The position numbers were made by a program, and so were the translations under genes. 64,000 nt of DNA from Athripsodes cinereus (Eukaryota; Arthropoda; Insecta; Trichoptera; Leptoceridae), in assembly GCA_947579605.1 (NCBI GenBank), contig OX388325.1, positions 6,753,572 through 6,817,571 on the forward strand. Direction: 5' to 3'. Positions 19,404-31,400 of the stretch are shown piece by piece. Within the stretch, counting starts at the first letter, position 1; each line of letters opens with the position of its first letter. The notes under the pieces were generated by a model. That model ran no database searches, had not been told where the DNA came from, and worked only from the letters and a program-made list of their open reading frames with translations.

Positions 19404-20857
19404 CCATAGATATATATACTACATAACTGGATAAATAACTTCTATGATTTTGTATGTTCTTGGCGCGGTCCAAAAAATTCTAGAGTTTGACGTTTCTGTT
19501 AGGCAAAAGACAAGTGCGTGTTTCCGTGTTTATAAGTGCGCTTTAAGGATTTTTCGACGTTTTAAATTATAATTTACTCTCCTAATCGCTAAAATGGTTA
19601 TTTCATGTTCGTCTTATAATTGCACAAATCGATGGAGTAAAGGGACTTTAAAATAATACTACTATAAGACAAAAGTATACTAATAACTAATTACTTTTAG
19701 TAATGTTTAATATTTTATGATTATATTTTAATTGAATCCGATGTATTAAGTATGATAGTTTCATATGCTGCAATATTATTTGTTATTTGAATGTATTTTA
19801 ATTATTTTGTGATTAGATCTATTAATGCTTCAAAAATTATTGTATTTGCTTCAAAATATACAGATAAAGTATTTACAAATAACTTGTTTTATTTAAGTAT
19901 TTACCCCAGTTTCCTGTGTTAACAATCCCGTGATTCCTATAATATTTATTATATAAAATTATTTATATAAAATTTTGTATCGGATTACTCCGTTTACTTG
20001 GATTATTCCCTGATGGGATATATATTTCCGACGTTTCGGATGAACATGGTCAGCCATAATCATGTTTTTTTTAAAGTAAGATAATATCTTTCTGTAATAT
20101 TTTTTTTCTTTCTGTAATAAATTTCTGATTTATATTATAAATCAGAAATTATCTAAGAATAGAGAGAAGGAAGATAAAATGGTGATAATAAAATAAGTCT
20201 ACATACATGTGTGTAGCTATAATAATTATAATGCTATCGTAAAAGAAAATTAGTAAAAATAATACTGTAGGGTTGTGTAATGTAGTAATAATATTATTTG
20301 AGTTCAAATAATTGATATAGAGGGAAAAAATATGGTAATGGCATAGATACCTATATACACATAATAAGTAATAATAGTAGTAAATAGATGTAGTTTCTGG
20401 TGTCATAGAATGACCCTAGAAAATGCTGATCATTCCTATAATATTTATTTATTATATCCTATTTTAGTGATATTACATTTTTTTTATACACACATTTTAG
20501 TTTAATTGGTATTTGTTTTAAATTAACGGTAATTAGAAGAAAAATAAAATATTTCTTGTTTTATTTGCTGTGAAGGAGGCACCTTATTTAATTGTCGATT
20601 CCAGAAATATTTATCAACAGTAAAAATATGACATCTGTATCATCATGTAGGTACACTGTTCATAATTAATTTTTGTATAAGAAATCGATGATTACAATAA
20701 CAGTTTCTGCGAGGCGAGGATTTTTTATAGCCTTTCATACTATGAAAATTCGGCCATTTTTAAACTTTTGCCTAACAGCACAATTTGCCGCCAAATTGTA
20801 ATTGGCTCGCGATACGCGGCGAGTTATTCATCCAGTTATGTAGTATGTATATCTGGG
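19404..20857. mobile_element. DNA transposon remnant with THAP start
   Basis: Its arms GATATATATACTACATAACT (19409) and the inverse of TAGTATGTATATC (to 20852) form terminal inverted repeats of about 30 bp. A second inner pair is CTGTTAGGCAAAAG (19497) and CTTTTGCCTAACAG (20765). The internal remnant starts a THAP-domain reading frame at 19594. THAP plus TIRs suggests the P superfamily. No clean target duplication was found. Confidence 0.6.
19594..19656 (+). pseudogene. N-terminus of a THAP-domain protein, truncated
   Basis: The 20-residue frame MVISCSSYNCTNRWSKGTLK stops at TAA. The C-x4-C-x-N-R pattern is the start of the C2CH THAP zinc finger. The rest of the finger (the FxxFP segment, the second Cys and the His) is missing, so it is a deletion remnant of a transposase-like gene. 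Confidence 0.6.
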
Positions 20858-20915
20858 GCTGCCTCGGTAGCCGGCACCGGCTACCAACTTCGTAACCGGC
20901 AGTGGTCATAGACAA
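20858..20915 (+). repeat. Short GC-rich shared block
   Basis: GTAGCCGGCACCGGCTACC and AACTTCGTAACCGGCA occur here and, inverted, at 25917-25965. GGTAGCCGGCACCGGCTACC is self-complementary. The block sits next to TATATCT in both places, like an end of a small transposon. Confidence 0.6.
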
Positions 20916-23544
20916 TAATAAATATATATTTTATGTCATAGACAATACATTTAGTTTATGAAAACCATAGACAATAAATTTATTTTCTAAAGAGGTAATG
21001 GTTGTATTTTAATTTATTTTACGTATTACGTCTTATTTTTTTAAGGCAATGCACCCATTCTCATTCATTGTGATCTTTTTTACCTCATACGCATAACAAT
21101 TTTGTTATACATAAACAAGCATTAATTCTTTCGATTTATGCTCATACATTACTTTAGGGACCTATATAAATAATGTCTAGGATAAGTAATATCAGAGTGT
21201 TATTTTTAGTGAAGGTTAATTAAAATTACTTAGTTAGAGGTCACATTATTTTGATCGTAAGAAATGGAAAATCTGTTGAAACACTAATATTGTCGAATAA
21301 AAGTTAATTAGAAACATGCGATAGGTACTCAAAATTGTGAATATAGTAGCTGTAAGTACATATCTATGTCAAATTATAATATTACATAATCATTTATCCC
21401 GGATATAGTACTGAAATGTTTAGTGTTACGTAAAATCCAGAACATTTACTAAAATATTTTATACGGTACAAATATTTAATCAATAATAAATTATTGTAAT
21501 ATCAGAATAACAACTGCTAGTTGACGTCGACTGAGTCGGATTTAGTCAACACCAATCCTTATATACATTAAAATTCATCCATGAAATCCGTTTTAACATT
21601 CAAAAGGTACTTATTATAAAACATTAGCTTAATAACCATATTACACATATTAATATAATTTTGAAATATAAGAACCAAAACGATCAGTGACGATAATGGC
21701 TAGCCATGTTCAAAAACGGACTGACGACAAAAAAAAAGCAAAACAAAAATGTATAAGTTGACAAATTTATTGTGAACGTTCGAAACGATAAAAGTAATGA
21801 TTCTAAAATCAATTTATCTACTTGGTTATGGATGGTACACATATTAACTTGATTCTGACTTAATGGTCGACTTTCCGCATGGCATTGTCTATAATCAAAT
21901 ATTTTTTTTTAAAAAGGACCATTATAAAAAGCAAATAAAAATTTCTAAAATCTTTTATTAATGAAATGCCATCACAAGAATCATTAATCTAATACTATGC
22001 AGGTATATTTATGTATTATTTCCTACATAATCTTTATTTATCTATACCTAAGTATTTGTATTTACATAGGATCGATTAAAAAGATTTATAACAATTGGTT
22101 TTATTTCAGGTACCTATAACTTTTTATCCTAGCACATTTTAGTACTAGGTGGATATTCCTTTATAATTAATACGATCAGCTTTTTGATAATTATACTCTT
22201 CTAAAATTTAATATTGATATTTTAATTTATAGTTTGCCTTGAAAATAAATTGAAATAGCTGGGCATAGATTTTTACCATATGGTAACCTTGCATAGTGCT
22301 AGCTAGAAACAGTAGACTAGATCGTCAATAATAAAAAAAAGAGTTTTGTGCTGCTGTCAAAGACTCAAAGATTACATTTTGTTGCTGTCAACTTGAAGCC
22401 TTTTTGGAACGGAGTGTCGTCTTCTTCTACAGTTTGGCAGAGATTATAATTATAGGGCTAAGCAGTCTTCTTCCATATACCTGATCCCGGTAAAGAGAGT
22501 ATATGTGTACCTTGCTCAGTAGAGCACGCTAACCTCCCAAAGTCCCTTATTGCTTCTCGATCTCCGCGTTGTATTTGGGTAGGTCTGCATAATTTCCTAG
22601 TGTCTGAAGTGATGTAAGTTCAACGTATTCTGAGCATGACCCACATATCCTGGATGATTGTTTACTGAGCTGAGCTCCACACCTTGTCTTAATTTTTTAT
22701 GTTTTGCCCCTGCCAGCATTATTTACATAATTATGGAGTTCTACAATGTAATATTTAGGTAACTTCAGTATAGGGCAATATGTGAGTATATTCTGTGATA
22801 AGAGATCTTTAAGCACCCTTACATGGTTCTTTGATAGTTACCTGGAAGAAATTTGGCATTGAATTTTTTTAACTAAGTACCTAATATTGTTGTAATCGTT
22901 ATGATGTATAAAATATATCTAAGGGGGAATAAACTAAAATAACACTTCATCATCGTTAGAAAGAACCTCACCACATCCGGGGCATAGCTCATGTTAGGTG
23001 ACTCGCAGGAGGGCAGAGCCCCTTCCCCCCCGGAAAATAATGAACAATCGCTTTATGTATTATTTAAAAAAATAATGGATTAAATCAAATTCACAAATTA
23101 CTCTGGAAATTTCTTATAATTTGTCATCACGTTAATAATAACTCTATTCTAGAGATTACATGCAGACTAGTACAACTCAGAGTTGTCGATTAGGACAACG
23201 ATAAAGGATTTTTCTCTGAATATTTGTTTTTCATGCATACATACAGATCATCAAACCTCTTCCACAACTATACAGATATAGGCTGTAAATATTATGACAA
23301 CTTATATCCAGTTGCCAGTACTAATCCACGACAGAGAGGTAGAATGAAGCAAATGAAACCCCTAACCATATTATAATATTTATGCCATCCACTCTGTTTC
23401 TTCGGAATTTAACTGAATAGTCTTGTTGAAAGGTCTCGATAATAATAAGTAACTCACCTCTATGTATGCTATATTTGTGGCTTTTAAGTGAAGGGAAAGA
23501 AAATAAAAAAATGGTCTGTAGTTAGCTATTATTTTTATATTTCA
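20916..23544. other. 2.6 kb AT-rich DNA, nothing recognised
   Basis: No exon, RNA gene or long inverted repeat could be supported. Reading frames are short and interrupted. Confidence 0.5.
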
Positions 23545-23695
23545 GAGCCCGTAGACAATTTGTACTTAGCGATCGTCTACTGGCGAACTTTTCGACAATC
23601 TACCTACACGTACCGTATAATTATGCGTTATTGTTGCAGTTATTGACGAAAATTCGTTTGTAGGAGATCGCCAAGTACAAATTGTCTACGGGCTC
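23545..23695. mobile_element. Hairpin MITE, 151 bp
   Basis: GAGCCCGTAGACAATTTGTA at the left pairs with TACAAATTGTCTACGGGCTC at the right, and pairing continues for about 30 bp (one mismatch near TTAGCGATC / GATCGCCAA). It has no coding content. Confidence 0.8.
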
Positions 23696-23891
23696 AGGAC
23701 TAGTGTTTGGCATACAGTACTTGTTAAACCTGACGGAAACTTTGATTATTGAAAGACAAAATAATATCCAAGAGCTAACATTATTTTATAAGTCTTCTGA
23801 CAAAATGACCTTCCACTAAGTTATCCATCTCCTCAAACATACACCTTTCTTAACTTCACCCTTCTCACAAACTTTATTTATTTTATAAATA

Positions 23892-24017
23892 TTTGATTAT
23901 GTCCAAATTTCTTTGCACGAAGCCTGGATTTTACAAGCATGTATTACGAGTGTATACACACTAGCTCCGTGCTTGTAAAATCCAGGATTAGTGCAAAGAA
24001 ATTTGGACATAATCAAA
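23892..24017. mobile_element. Hairpin MITE, about 125 bp
   Basis: GATTATGTCCAAATTTCTTT pairs with AAAGAAATTTGGACATAATC, and CCTGGATTTTACAAGCA with TGCTTGTAAAATCCAGG, leaving a short loop. The long palindrome can form a single hairpin. Confidence 0.85.
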
Positions 24018-24364
24018 AATTTGTAAATAATCCATGGTACAAGAACCAATGTAAACAGTGGGATGTGCCGTGATGGTATAATAATAATAATATAATAATA
24101 ACAAGAACCAAAATAATGTGGATAAGGAATGATCCGAGTGCTATCTGGTGAATGAGACACGTAGTTCAAGAGAACGTTTCTCAACACAAGACAAGGATAG
24201 AGGCCAAAAAGGTTGCAGATAATTTCAACAGATGGTAAAATACAAAATTACTAAGGTACATGTGAAATATTAACACACACATAGTATATATACAACTTTC
24301 AAAACATTAGCACATTTGACAGAAATTGGTGAATGTTGTCCTAGGCAAAAAGTGATCACTCTGA

Positions 24365-24890
24365 ACCAACCTAAGCCAATCTGCACGCACGTCGATTTCA
24401 TACTCAAAACACAGCCATCCTTGAGAATTTGATCTACATGTTCAAGCTATGTAGTTCTCGGACGCCTGCGCTTCCTCACACCCCTCCTTTCAGACAAGTT
24501 TATCGTCGTTGAATTCAAAAAGGGATATGTGAATTCACAAATGTTTTGACATTTCTAGAATAAACTGCTTATAATGACATCATTATCATTTTATAAAGTG
24601 ATTCTAATTTTATAATATTAAAACTCAATACTTAAAGAACAATATCACATGCCAATAAAAAGTCCAAACAACATTTTGAATATGCAACGACGATATCCTC
24701 TTTGTCATTCTCTACCCTTCCATTCATTTCACATGACCAAACCATCTCAATTTATTTACACGCATTCTATCCACAACACTCCTTTGCATCCACTCGTTCT
24801 TCTAATATCCTCATTCCTCAATCTTATCACGCAACGTTTTTCCAACCATCCTCCTCTCATCTCCACAGCATTTTTACTTCTAATATTACG
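24365..24890 (-). pseudogene. Degraded LINE (RTE-like) 3' end, antisense, split
   Basis: Minus-strand homology to 53225-53758 includes GTGTGAGGAAGCGCAGGCG-type sequence near 24470 and the segments around 24740-24860. The relic is cut in two by the MITE at 24501-24695. Confidence 0.65.
24501..24695. mobile_element. MITE family B, copy 1, inside the LINE relic
   Basis: The ends ATCGTCGTTG and CAACGACGAT are inverted, extending to TTCAAAAAGG / TTTTGAATAT. The interior (AAAAGTCCAAAC, ATAATGACATCATTATCATT) matches the inverted copy at 33987-34170, which shows that the LINE was interrupted by a mobile unit. Confidence 0.75.
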
Positions 24891-25078
24891 TAACAAATAC
24901 ACAATATTAAGTACAGCTATTTTTATTTCTACGTCCTAGGACTACGATTGATGAGACATGCATGGGGCTTCTCTTTGTCAGCGCTGTGGAAGATTATTAT
25001 AAATACATATGTACATATTATACCTAGGTACCTATACATTTCAGTGTGTGCCTTCTATAAAAAATAATAATCTAGGCT

Positions 25079-25165
25079 TATAGAAATAAACCCAAATACG
25101 TCTCAGTACACTTCACAGTAAGTTAGAAAAACTTGTGTCATGAAGGGGAGTATGTCAGAACCGTG
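25079..25165 (-). repeat. SINE family 1, tail fragment
   Basis: AAACCCAAATACG, CAGTAAGTTAGAAAAACTTG and GAAGGGGAG match the body of the SINE, but the tRNA-like head is lost. Confidence 0.55.
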
Positions 25166-25380
25166 TTCTTCATACTGATTTCCCCGAGGTGTACTTCGTG
25201 ATTACACACGGAATAATCCAAGCACAACTTAATTAGCAAAGAGCGCCCTTGAGGTGGATTTTTTTTCACAAAACGGTGCTTTACAAATCATCCAAATAAT
25301 AATAATAAATCTATGATTTCTACCCTTATAGTAGCTCCGAAACGAGTAATCCACCGTTTATGTATACATATATATATTAA

Positions 25381-25513
25381 GAAGATGCATTTGGGTTTTG
25401 TTATAAACCCAAATACACCTTTCTCAGTAAGCTACTAAAAGCTTGTGTCGTGAAAGGGGAGTTTGCCGGCACCTGGAATCTACCGAGACTCTACCCCCAG
25501 GCTACCGACGAAC
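25381..25513 (-). repeat. tRNA-derived SINE, family 1 (antisense, head damaged)
   Basis: The tail GATGCATTTGGGTTTTG, the body AGCTACTAAAAGCTTGTGTC and the head end GGCTACCGACGAAC are present. Part of the A/B-box region is deleted. Confidence 0.7.
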
Positions 25514-26072
25514 TATATATGAATCTATTTTTTTTACAATTTCTCTGAAATAACCCCAATCGTAGACTATTATTCTTATGCAATTTTAAATACCCAAAAT
25601 TTCTGCATAAAGATGCCATGCATTATTGCTCAGTATTTCTTAGTATGGGTGTACTAGCAGTTGTGCCCCACATTTTATGTTCAACCTGATAGCAACACAA
25701 AGATGTACAAAATCATGTAACTGTAAGCAATGATTTTTTCACATTCTAATTCAATAAATCTAGAAATATAGTCGCAAGTTTCGTCACTTTTAAAAATGGC
25801 TGCTGGCGTCATGCTTAGCTTGATTTGAATTTGAGAAACCGGAAAGACGCTTTAACAAAAATGACAATTGATTGTCAAATCAGACCTGTCAAATTTCTCA
25901 ACCGGAAACAGTGCATTTTGCCGGTTACGAAGTTGGTAGCCGGTGCCGGCTACGGAGCCACTCTCTGTATATCTATGGTTTTGACAGATGTTTGACAATT
26001 AATAGTCATCGACAAAACTTTTTCTGGGAACACCATAGAGCTGCATTCTTTGTGATCACTAATTTTGTATGT

Positions 26073-26512
26073 CGTTCACATACGTTCACTTTCAGTGATC
26101 ACTCCGGATGATCCTCCAAGATGAATAGGTGTGAACAGGCGTTTCATCAATAGTGATCACCAGCGATGACGGAGGAAAGAGATTACCACTCGTCATAATT
26201 TTGATGAAAGGTCCTTTCACTGAAACGACCATAAACAAGTTTTATCTTATTATTTGTTTAATTCTTTATGAATTTGTATTGAATGTCAGAATCATGTACA
26301 AAATTATTATGCAGTCGAGAGCTATATTAAATTAAAAGTGTTATTTTTCATTTTTGAATTTGTTTAATTATTTTTATACGAAAATACGTCAAACTACATA
26401 CAACATGACTGAAAGTGTTGACATGGCTGTGAAAGCATAGGATGAACAAGTGTGAACAGACGTGTTCACTTTCGATGAACAGATTTGACCCTGACACTAT
26501 TAAGTAGCGTTC
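26073..26512 (+). mobile_element. MITE family A, copy 2
   Basis: It runs from GTTCACATACGTTCAC then TTTCAGTGATCACTCCGG, through GCGATGACGGAGGAAAG and ACGACCATAAACAAG, to TTGACCCTGACACT. It is close to the copy at 29826-30306. Confidence 0.8.
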
Positions 26513-26519
26513 TTAATTT

Positions 26520-26780
26520 TGATATTTATTAAGTAGCGTTCAGACTGTTTCACTTTGGATGATCATCCAGTCCAAAGTGATCACTGAAATTGAAATAATG
26601 TGAATACCCCATTACGAGGACTTTAATTAGTTTGAATAATTGCTATTTTTCATTTTATTTACGGAAATACGTCAAACTACAGACAACATGGCCATGAGTA
26701 TTGACATGGCTGTGAAAGCATAGGATGAATAACTGTGAATAGACGTGTTCACTTTCGATGAACAGTTGACCCTGACACTC
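26520..26780 (+). mobile_element. MITE family A, copy 3, rearranged
   Basis: TTAAGTAGCGTTCAGACTG and CACTTTGGATGATCATCC give one terminus; ACGTCAAACTACAGACAAC and GTTGACATGGCTGTGAAAGC give the distal third of the family. The middle is missing. It lies head to tail after copy 2. Confidence 0.7.
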
Positions 26781-27149
26781 TATAATTCTATTATGATCAT
26801 CCAAATATCACATCTATATACATATACCACATAGTTTTTTTTCATAACAATTTAAATAGTCAGTTTTTGTAATCCAATACAAAATGTAGCTTAATTGTTG
26901 GTTTTGAGAGTAGTAAATTATTTGGAGACCAATAAATATGGAGCCATATGTAGACATACTATATGGAGCCAACTTCATCTTCATACACAAAAATTTGCAT
27001 TACTTTCATTTAAACATTCTTACATTGTTTTATTTGAAATGCAATTTGAAAAATATTGGGTTTAGAAAGTTTAACTTCATATTCTTTAATATTTATGCAA
27101 ATTATTTCATACATTTAACGTCGAAAAAATAAAGATATTTTTACATCTT

Positions 27150-27290
27150 GAATTCAGCTATGAAGCTTGTCACCCATCCTGAATGTCTTAATTTATTGTT
27201 GGCACGGAGAGGATGGCTTGCATGTTTATTACATGCAGCTGATATACTGACTGCTGCACTTGCAGGAAATCCTGTGATGGTGTAGTAGTA
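27150..27290 (+). repeat. Interspersed repeat, ATTCAGC...GTGATGGT family
   Basis: AATTCAGCTATGAAGC, TATTGTTGGCACGGAGAGGA, TTATTACATGCAGCTG and CCTGTGATGGTG recur at 36060-36210, 50700-50945 and 58600-58740. Confidence 0.6.
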
Positions 27291-27426
27291 GAATGGAAAT
27301 TGATAGGTTATTTGAAAAGGTTTGAAAAAAAGTGTTTTATAAATATATTTTTAATTTGTTTCAAAACTTTATAATTTTAATCAATATTACAATTTAATGG
27401 CAATAAATTCATAAAAAGACATACCG

Positions 27427-27796
27427 ACTGTCCAGTTCCACAGCTCAAAATACCGAAAATATAAATATTTTTTATTATTTAACTGGTTAACCACACTCTT
27501 TCAATGCCACAAACAATAACTATACAAAATACACAATTCTCCTTATATATTAAATATTTAGTTATGGAGAAAAATGAATGTATCTATTTTCAATTCCACA
27601 AATAAATATTTCGAATTATTTAACTATTGAACAGAACAAAGACAATGTATGTCTTTAACAGTGCGATTATTGTATAGTATATTTCACTTTCTGTTGTGTT
27701 TAAAAGTATCAGTATAAATAATATAGCAAAATTATAAAAATTATTATTTTTCGAATACAAGACATTTGTAACTGTGGAGTTATGAAACTGGACAGT
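27427..27796. mobile_element. TIR element, ACTGTCCAGTT family
   Basis: ACTGTCCAGTTCCA at the left and TGAAACTGGACAGT at the right are inverted repeats. An internal 40 bp stretch (ATTTTCAATTCCACAAATAA...) recurs inverted at 54905-54945. No coding content is seen. Confidence 0.55.
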
Positions 27797-28412
27797 AGAA
27801 TTAAATTTGGCAATATCTTAATATATAATAAATCGATTTAATGTACAGGTAGATAAAATTGTGAACAAGTCATAAAAATAAAATTTAAAAAAAAATATAA
27901 TATTAATTTCGTACAACAATATTAAAAGTAGAATATATAAAAATATAAAAAAATATTAAGTATAAAGAATGACTTTAGTAATAGATTCAAGGTGGACTTA
28001 ATAATAAGGGTTACCCTGAGGCCACATTTAAATATCACACCTCAGGGTGATATAAATAACGTAAGAATTAAAAATTCATATTTGGATTGTTGAAAAACAC
28101 AATTTATCACATCTTGTCTCAATGCAGAAGGGCACACATAGTGTTGACACTTTCTCACTTTTTGTGACAGTTGGAGTAGTAAGAGCCTGGTGGAGTAGAT
28201 AGCATCGTTTTTAGCCATGGTTTGTTTTTATAAGGCCAATCAGGATTGTTCACAATATTTATTTAAAATCCAGATCAAATACAGATTATTGACAGTTGAT
28301 TAATGATCTAGTCGGTAATAGTTCAATGGTTACTAGTGGGTGCCTTCCGTAGTGACGTCATTATTAAATGGTCTTTAGATGGTGATAAGTACAATTATTA
28401 TAAAGATTTTGT

Positions 28413-31400
28413 TTAAGTAAATTTAACAACTGATGGATTGTCAATCATTCCGTTCACAGATTCAGTGTAGTAAGAGTGAACAACAGACATGAAATACCAC
28501 GATATCACTGAAAAAAAAGAAACACAAATTTTTCTTACTATTATGACAAAAAAGAAAATACCCATAGACTTAGATACCCATAGACAATATGGATTGATGA
28601 AAATATGTTATGTTATGTTATTTATTTTATTCTTCACTGTACATTTTTTACAATAATACAAATTAAAACATTTATCATAGAAAATATCAGTTATACAATT
28701 CAATGTACAGAGGGCGAGTTTATCGCTAAAATGCGATATCTTCCAACTAACCCGGTCCCGGTGTTATGTTATGGAGTGACATTTATTATCTTATTGTTAA
28801 TTTTGAAACATATTTTCTGAAAAATGTGTACCGCATTACACTTTTATAATAAACCACACTATAATTATTGGATAAATTTAATAAAGTATAGTTATAATAT
28901 AACATATTATGTACTTACATGTGTAAATGACAGCTCTTAACAACTCGTAGAACGCCATCAAAAACACGCCATTGGATAGTAAATAAATGATTATGATGGC
29001 TTCATACGAGATTTCAATGATCACCATTACCAAGTTAAAGTAAACCCATCCCTTTACCAACTTCGGGCGATCCTGCAATAAAAAAAACAGTAAAGTAAAT
29101 GACATTTTATGCCTTCACTATGGCTTTTATTTCCCTAGCTTCTCGTGGGAACACTATGGATGAAAATAAAATAAACAAAATCATCGGGGACACCAAGAAA
29201 ATGGTTGTGAAGGATGCATATGGCACCTCCACAGCGAAAAAGTTGGAAACGGAGGATGCACTTGGCACCTCCACAGAGAAGAACTCAGATGTGGAGGAGG
29301 CACCCGGCACCTCCACAGAGAAAGAGATAGATGCGGAGGTAGCACCTCTAGCATTTCTGCAGCAAAAAGGATGGATGTAGAGTTTGTAGAGGATATACCC
29401 GATACCTCTGCATCCATAGACAAAGGAGGCATAAAGTCACTTGACCACTCGCTGTGACCGAAAGATAAGAGGCACACTAGGCCCTACCTGACGGGAGCGG
29501 CGAAAAAGCGGTTGAAGAAACTTCTTGTAGAGGGCAGGAGCCGAGAAGAAGCACTGACCCTCCTGACAGTTGCATCCATGATTAGCATTAAATTTCTATT
29601 GATTAATGGATCTTATATCGTGACAGTGAGAATAGCGAAAATAATGAACGAGTTCATCAATTTGATATCCACTCAAATCAACCTAGAGTTGATATCTGAG
29701 AAAATCAGTACTGCGTTGCTGAGGCCTGAGTCAAACACACATATTAGCGTTACGTTTTCGTGTTCCAATCGTTCGAGTATAGACGACGTTGCGCCAAAGT
29801 GACAATTTTCGTAACTATTGTGTATCTAAAGTAGCATTCACATTGCTTCACTTTGGATGATCATCTAGAGTGTCAGGGTCAAACCTGTTCATCGAAAGTG
29901 AACACGTCTATTCACATTTGTTCATCCTATGCTTTCACTGCCATGTCAACACTCTCACTCATGTTATATGTAGTTTAACATATTTTCGTATAAAAATAAT
30001 TAAACAAATTCAAAAATGAAAAATAACACTTACAATAAATTAATATAGCTCTCGGCTGCATAATAATTTTGTACATGATTCTGACGTTCAATACAAATTC
30101 ATAAAGAATTAAACAAATAATAAGATAATACTTGTTTATGGTCGTTTCAGTGAAAGGACCTTTCATCAAAATTATGACGAGTGGTAATCTCTTTCCTCCG
30201 TCATCGCTAGTGATCACTATTGATGAAACGCCTGTTCACACATGTTCATCTTGGAATATCATCCGGAGTGATCACTGAAAGTGAACAAATGTGAACGCCC
30301 CTTTAGCAACGAAATTGACACTTTCTCGCAACTTCGTCTATATTCAAACACTAACGGAACGAAAACGTAACGTTAAAATGTGTGTTTGACTCAGCAGGGC
30401 TACTCTTGAATTCAATTAAGATTAGATTCGATCTTAAGATCAAGATTAGATCAAGACTAGAAGATGGCACTCCCGACACAATCTAGTCTTGAACTGAATC
30501 TAATCTTATCTTTAAGACGTCTTAAATTAGAGATGTATTTCCTAACGCCGTTATCTATGGGTACCAACCTAACAAGGACGACAACTAAATTATTAATTCT
30601 TAAAATTCACGTGATATCACCGTATTTCAACATTTTTTATAAACCTAAAATTATTTTTTGATAAAAAGAAATGAAATTTATACTATATATTGATGTATAA
30701 CAGTGCAATTAACTTATAAATAATATTTTAAAATACATTTGCACTGACATGATTTTTGTCTATGAATTCTACCACTGACAGCTCTTCTTTCGTTAGCTCG
30801 TTACTGTCATGTGCGTTTGTGTACTTTAGTATAATAATATGTTATTTTGGTATATTTATTATTCTATGAACGCGTTAGCAATTGAAAATAATACTTTATA
30901 AGTTATATTTATAACATTATATGGTGGAATTATCTCAACAACAGTTTGTGTGACAAAGCAAACCATATGTAAGCCATTAATGTTAAATGTTTTGTCGATT
31001 CAACATGCCCATCGAAGCATGTGTTTTATCCATTTTTAATATTATCCAAAATAATATTTAAGTCTCATCACACAATTAAATTGAGACTTTTTTGTAATAG
31101 TTTACTCAATATGTGTTAAATTATTGAAATTTAATTCATAGGTTATGAATACACCTATCTAGGTTGGAGGAATTCTTTTTCACTTAAATAAGTAGTTTTT
31201 TTATAATTATGTACAATAAGTAATATTATATTTTCAGATGCCCCGAATTTGTTACATGCTTGGATGTAAAGCAAACTATGAAAATTTGTGTTAACAGACA
31301 ATCACAATGTTAAGCGGATTTTAAAAAGTGCGCACCCCGATAAACATATTGAAGATAATTAGAAAAATCGGGCATCTAAGTTCATATTTTATGCTCTAGC

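Noticed and set aside
20149..20406. 85-codon minus ORF (YYYYYLLCVYRYLCH...)
   Set aside because: Composition is that of translated AT-rich simple sequence; no splice signals or domain.
23545..24017. Two long hairpins as miRNA precursors
   Set aside because: The arms are nearly perfect and extend to the termini, as in MITEs; no miRNA-like bulges or conserved seed could be shown from sequence.
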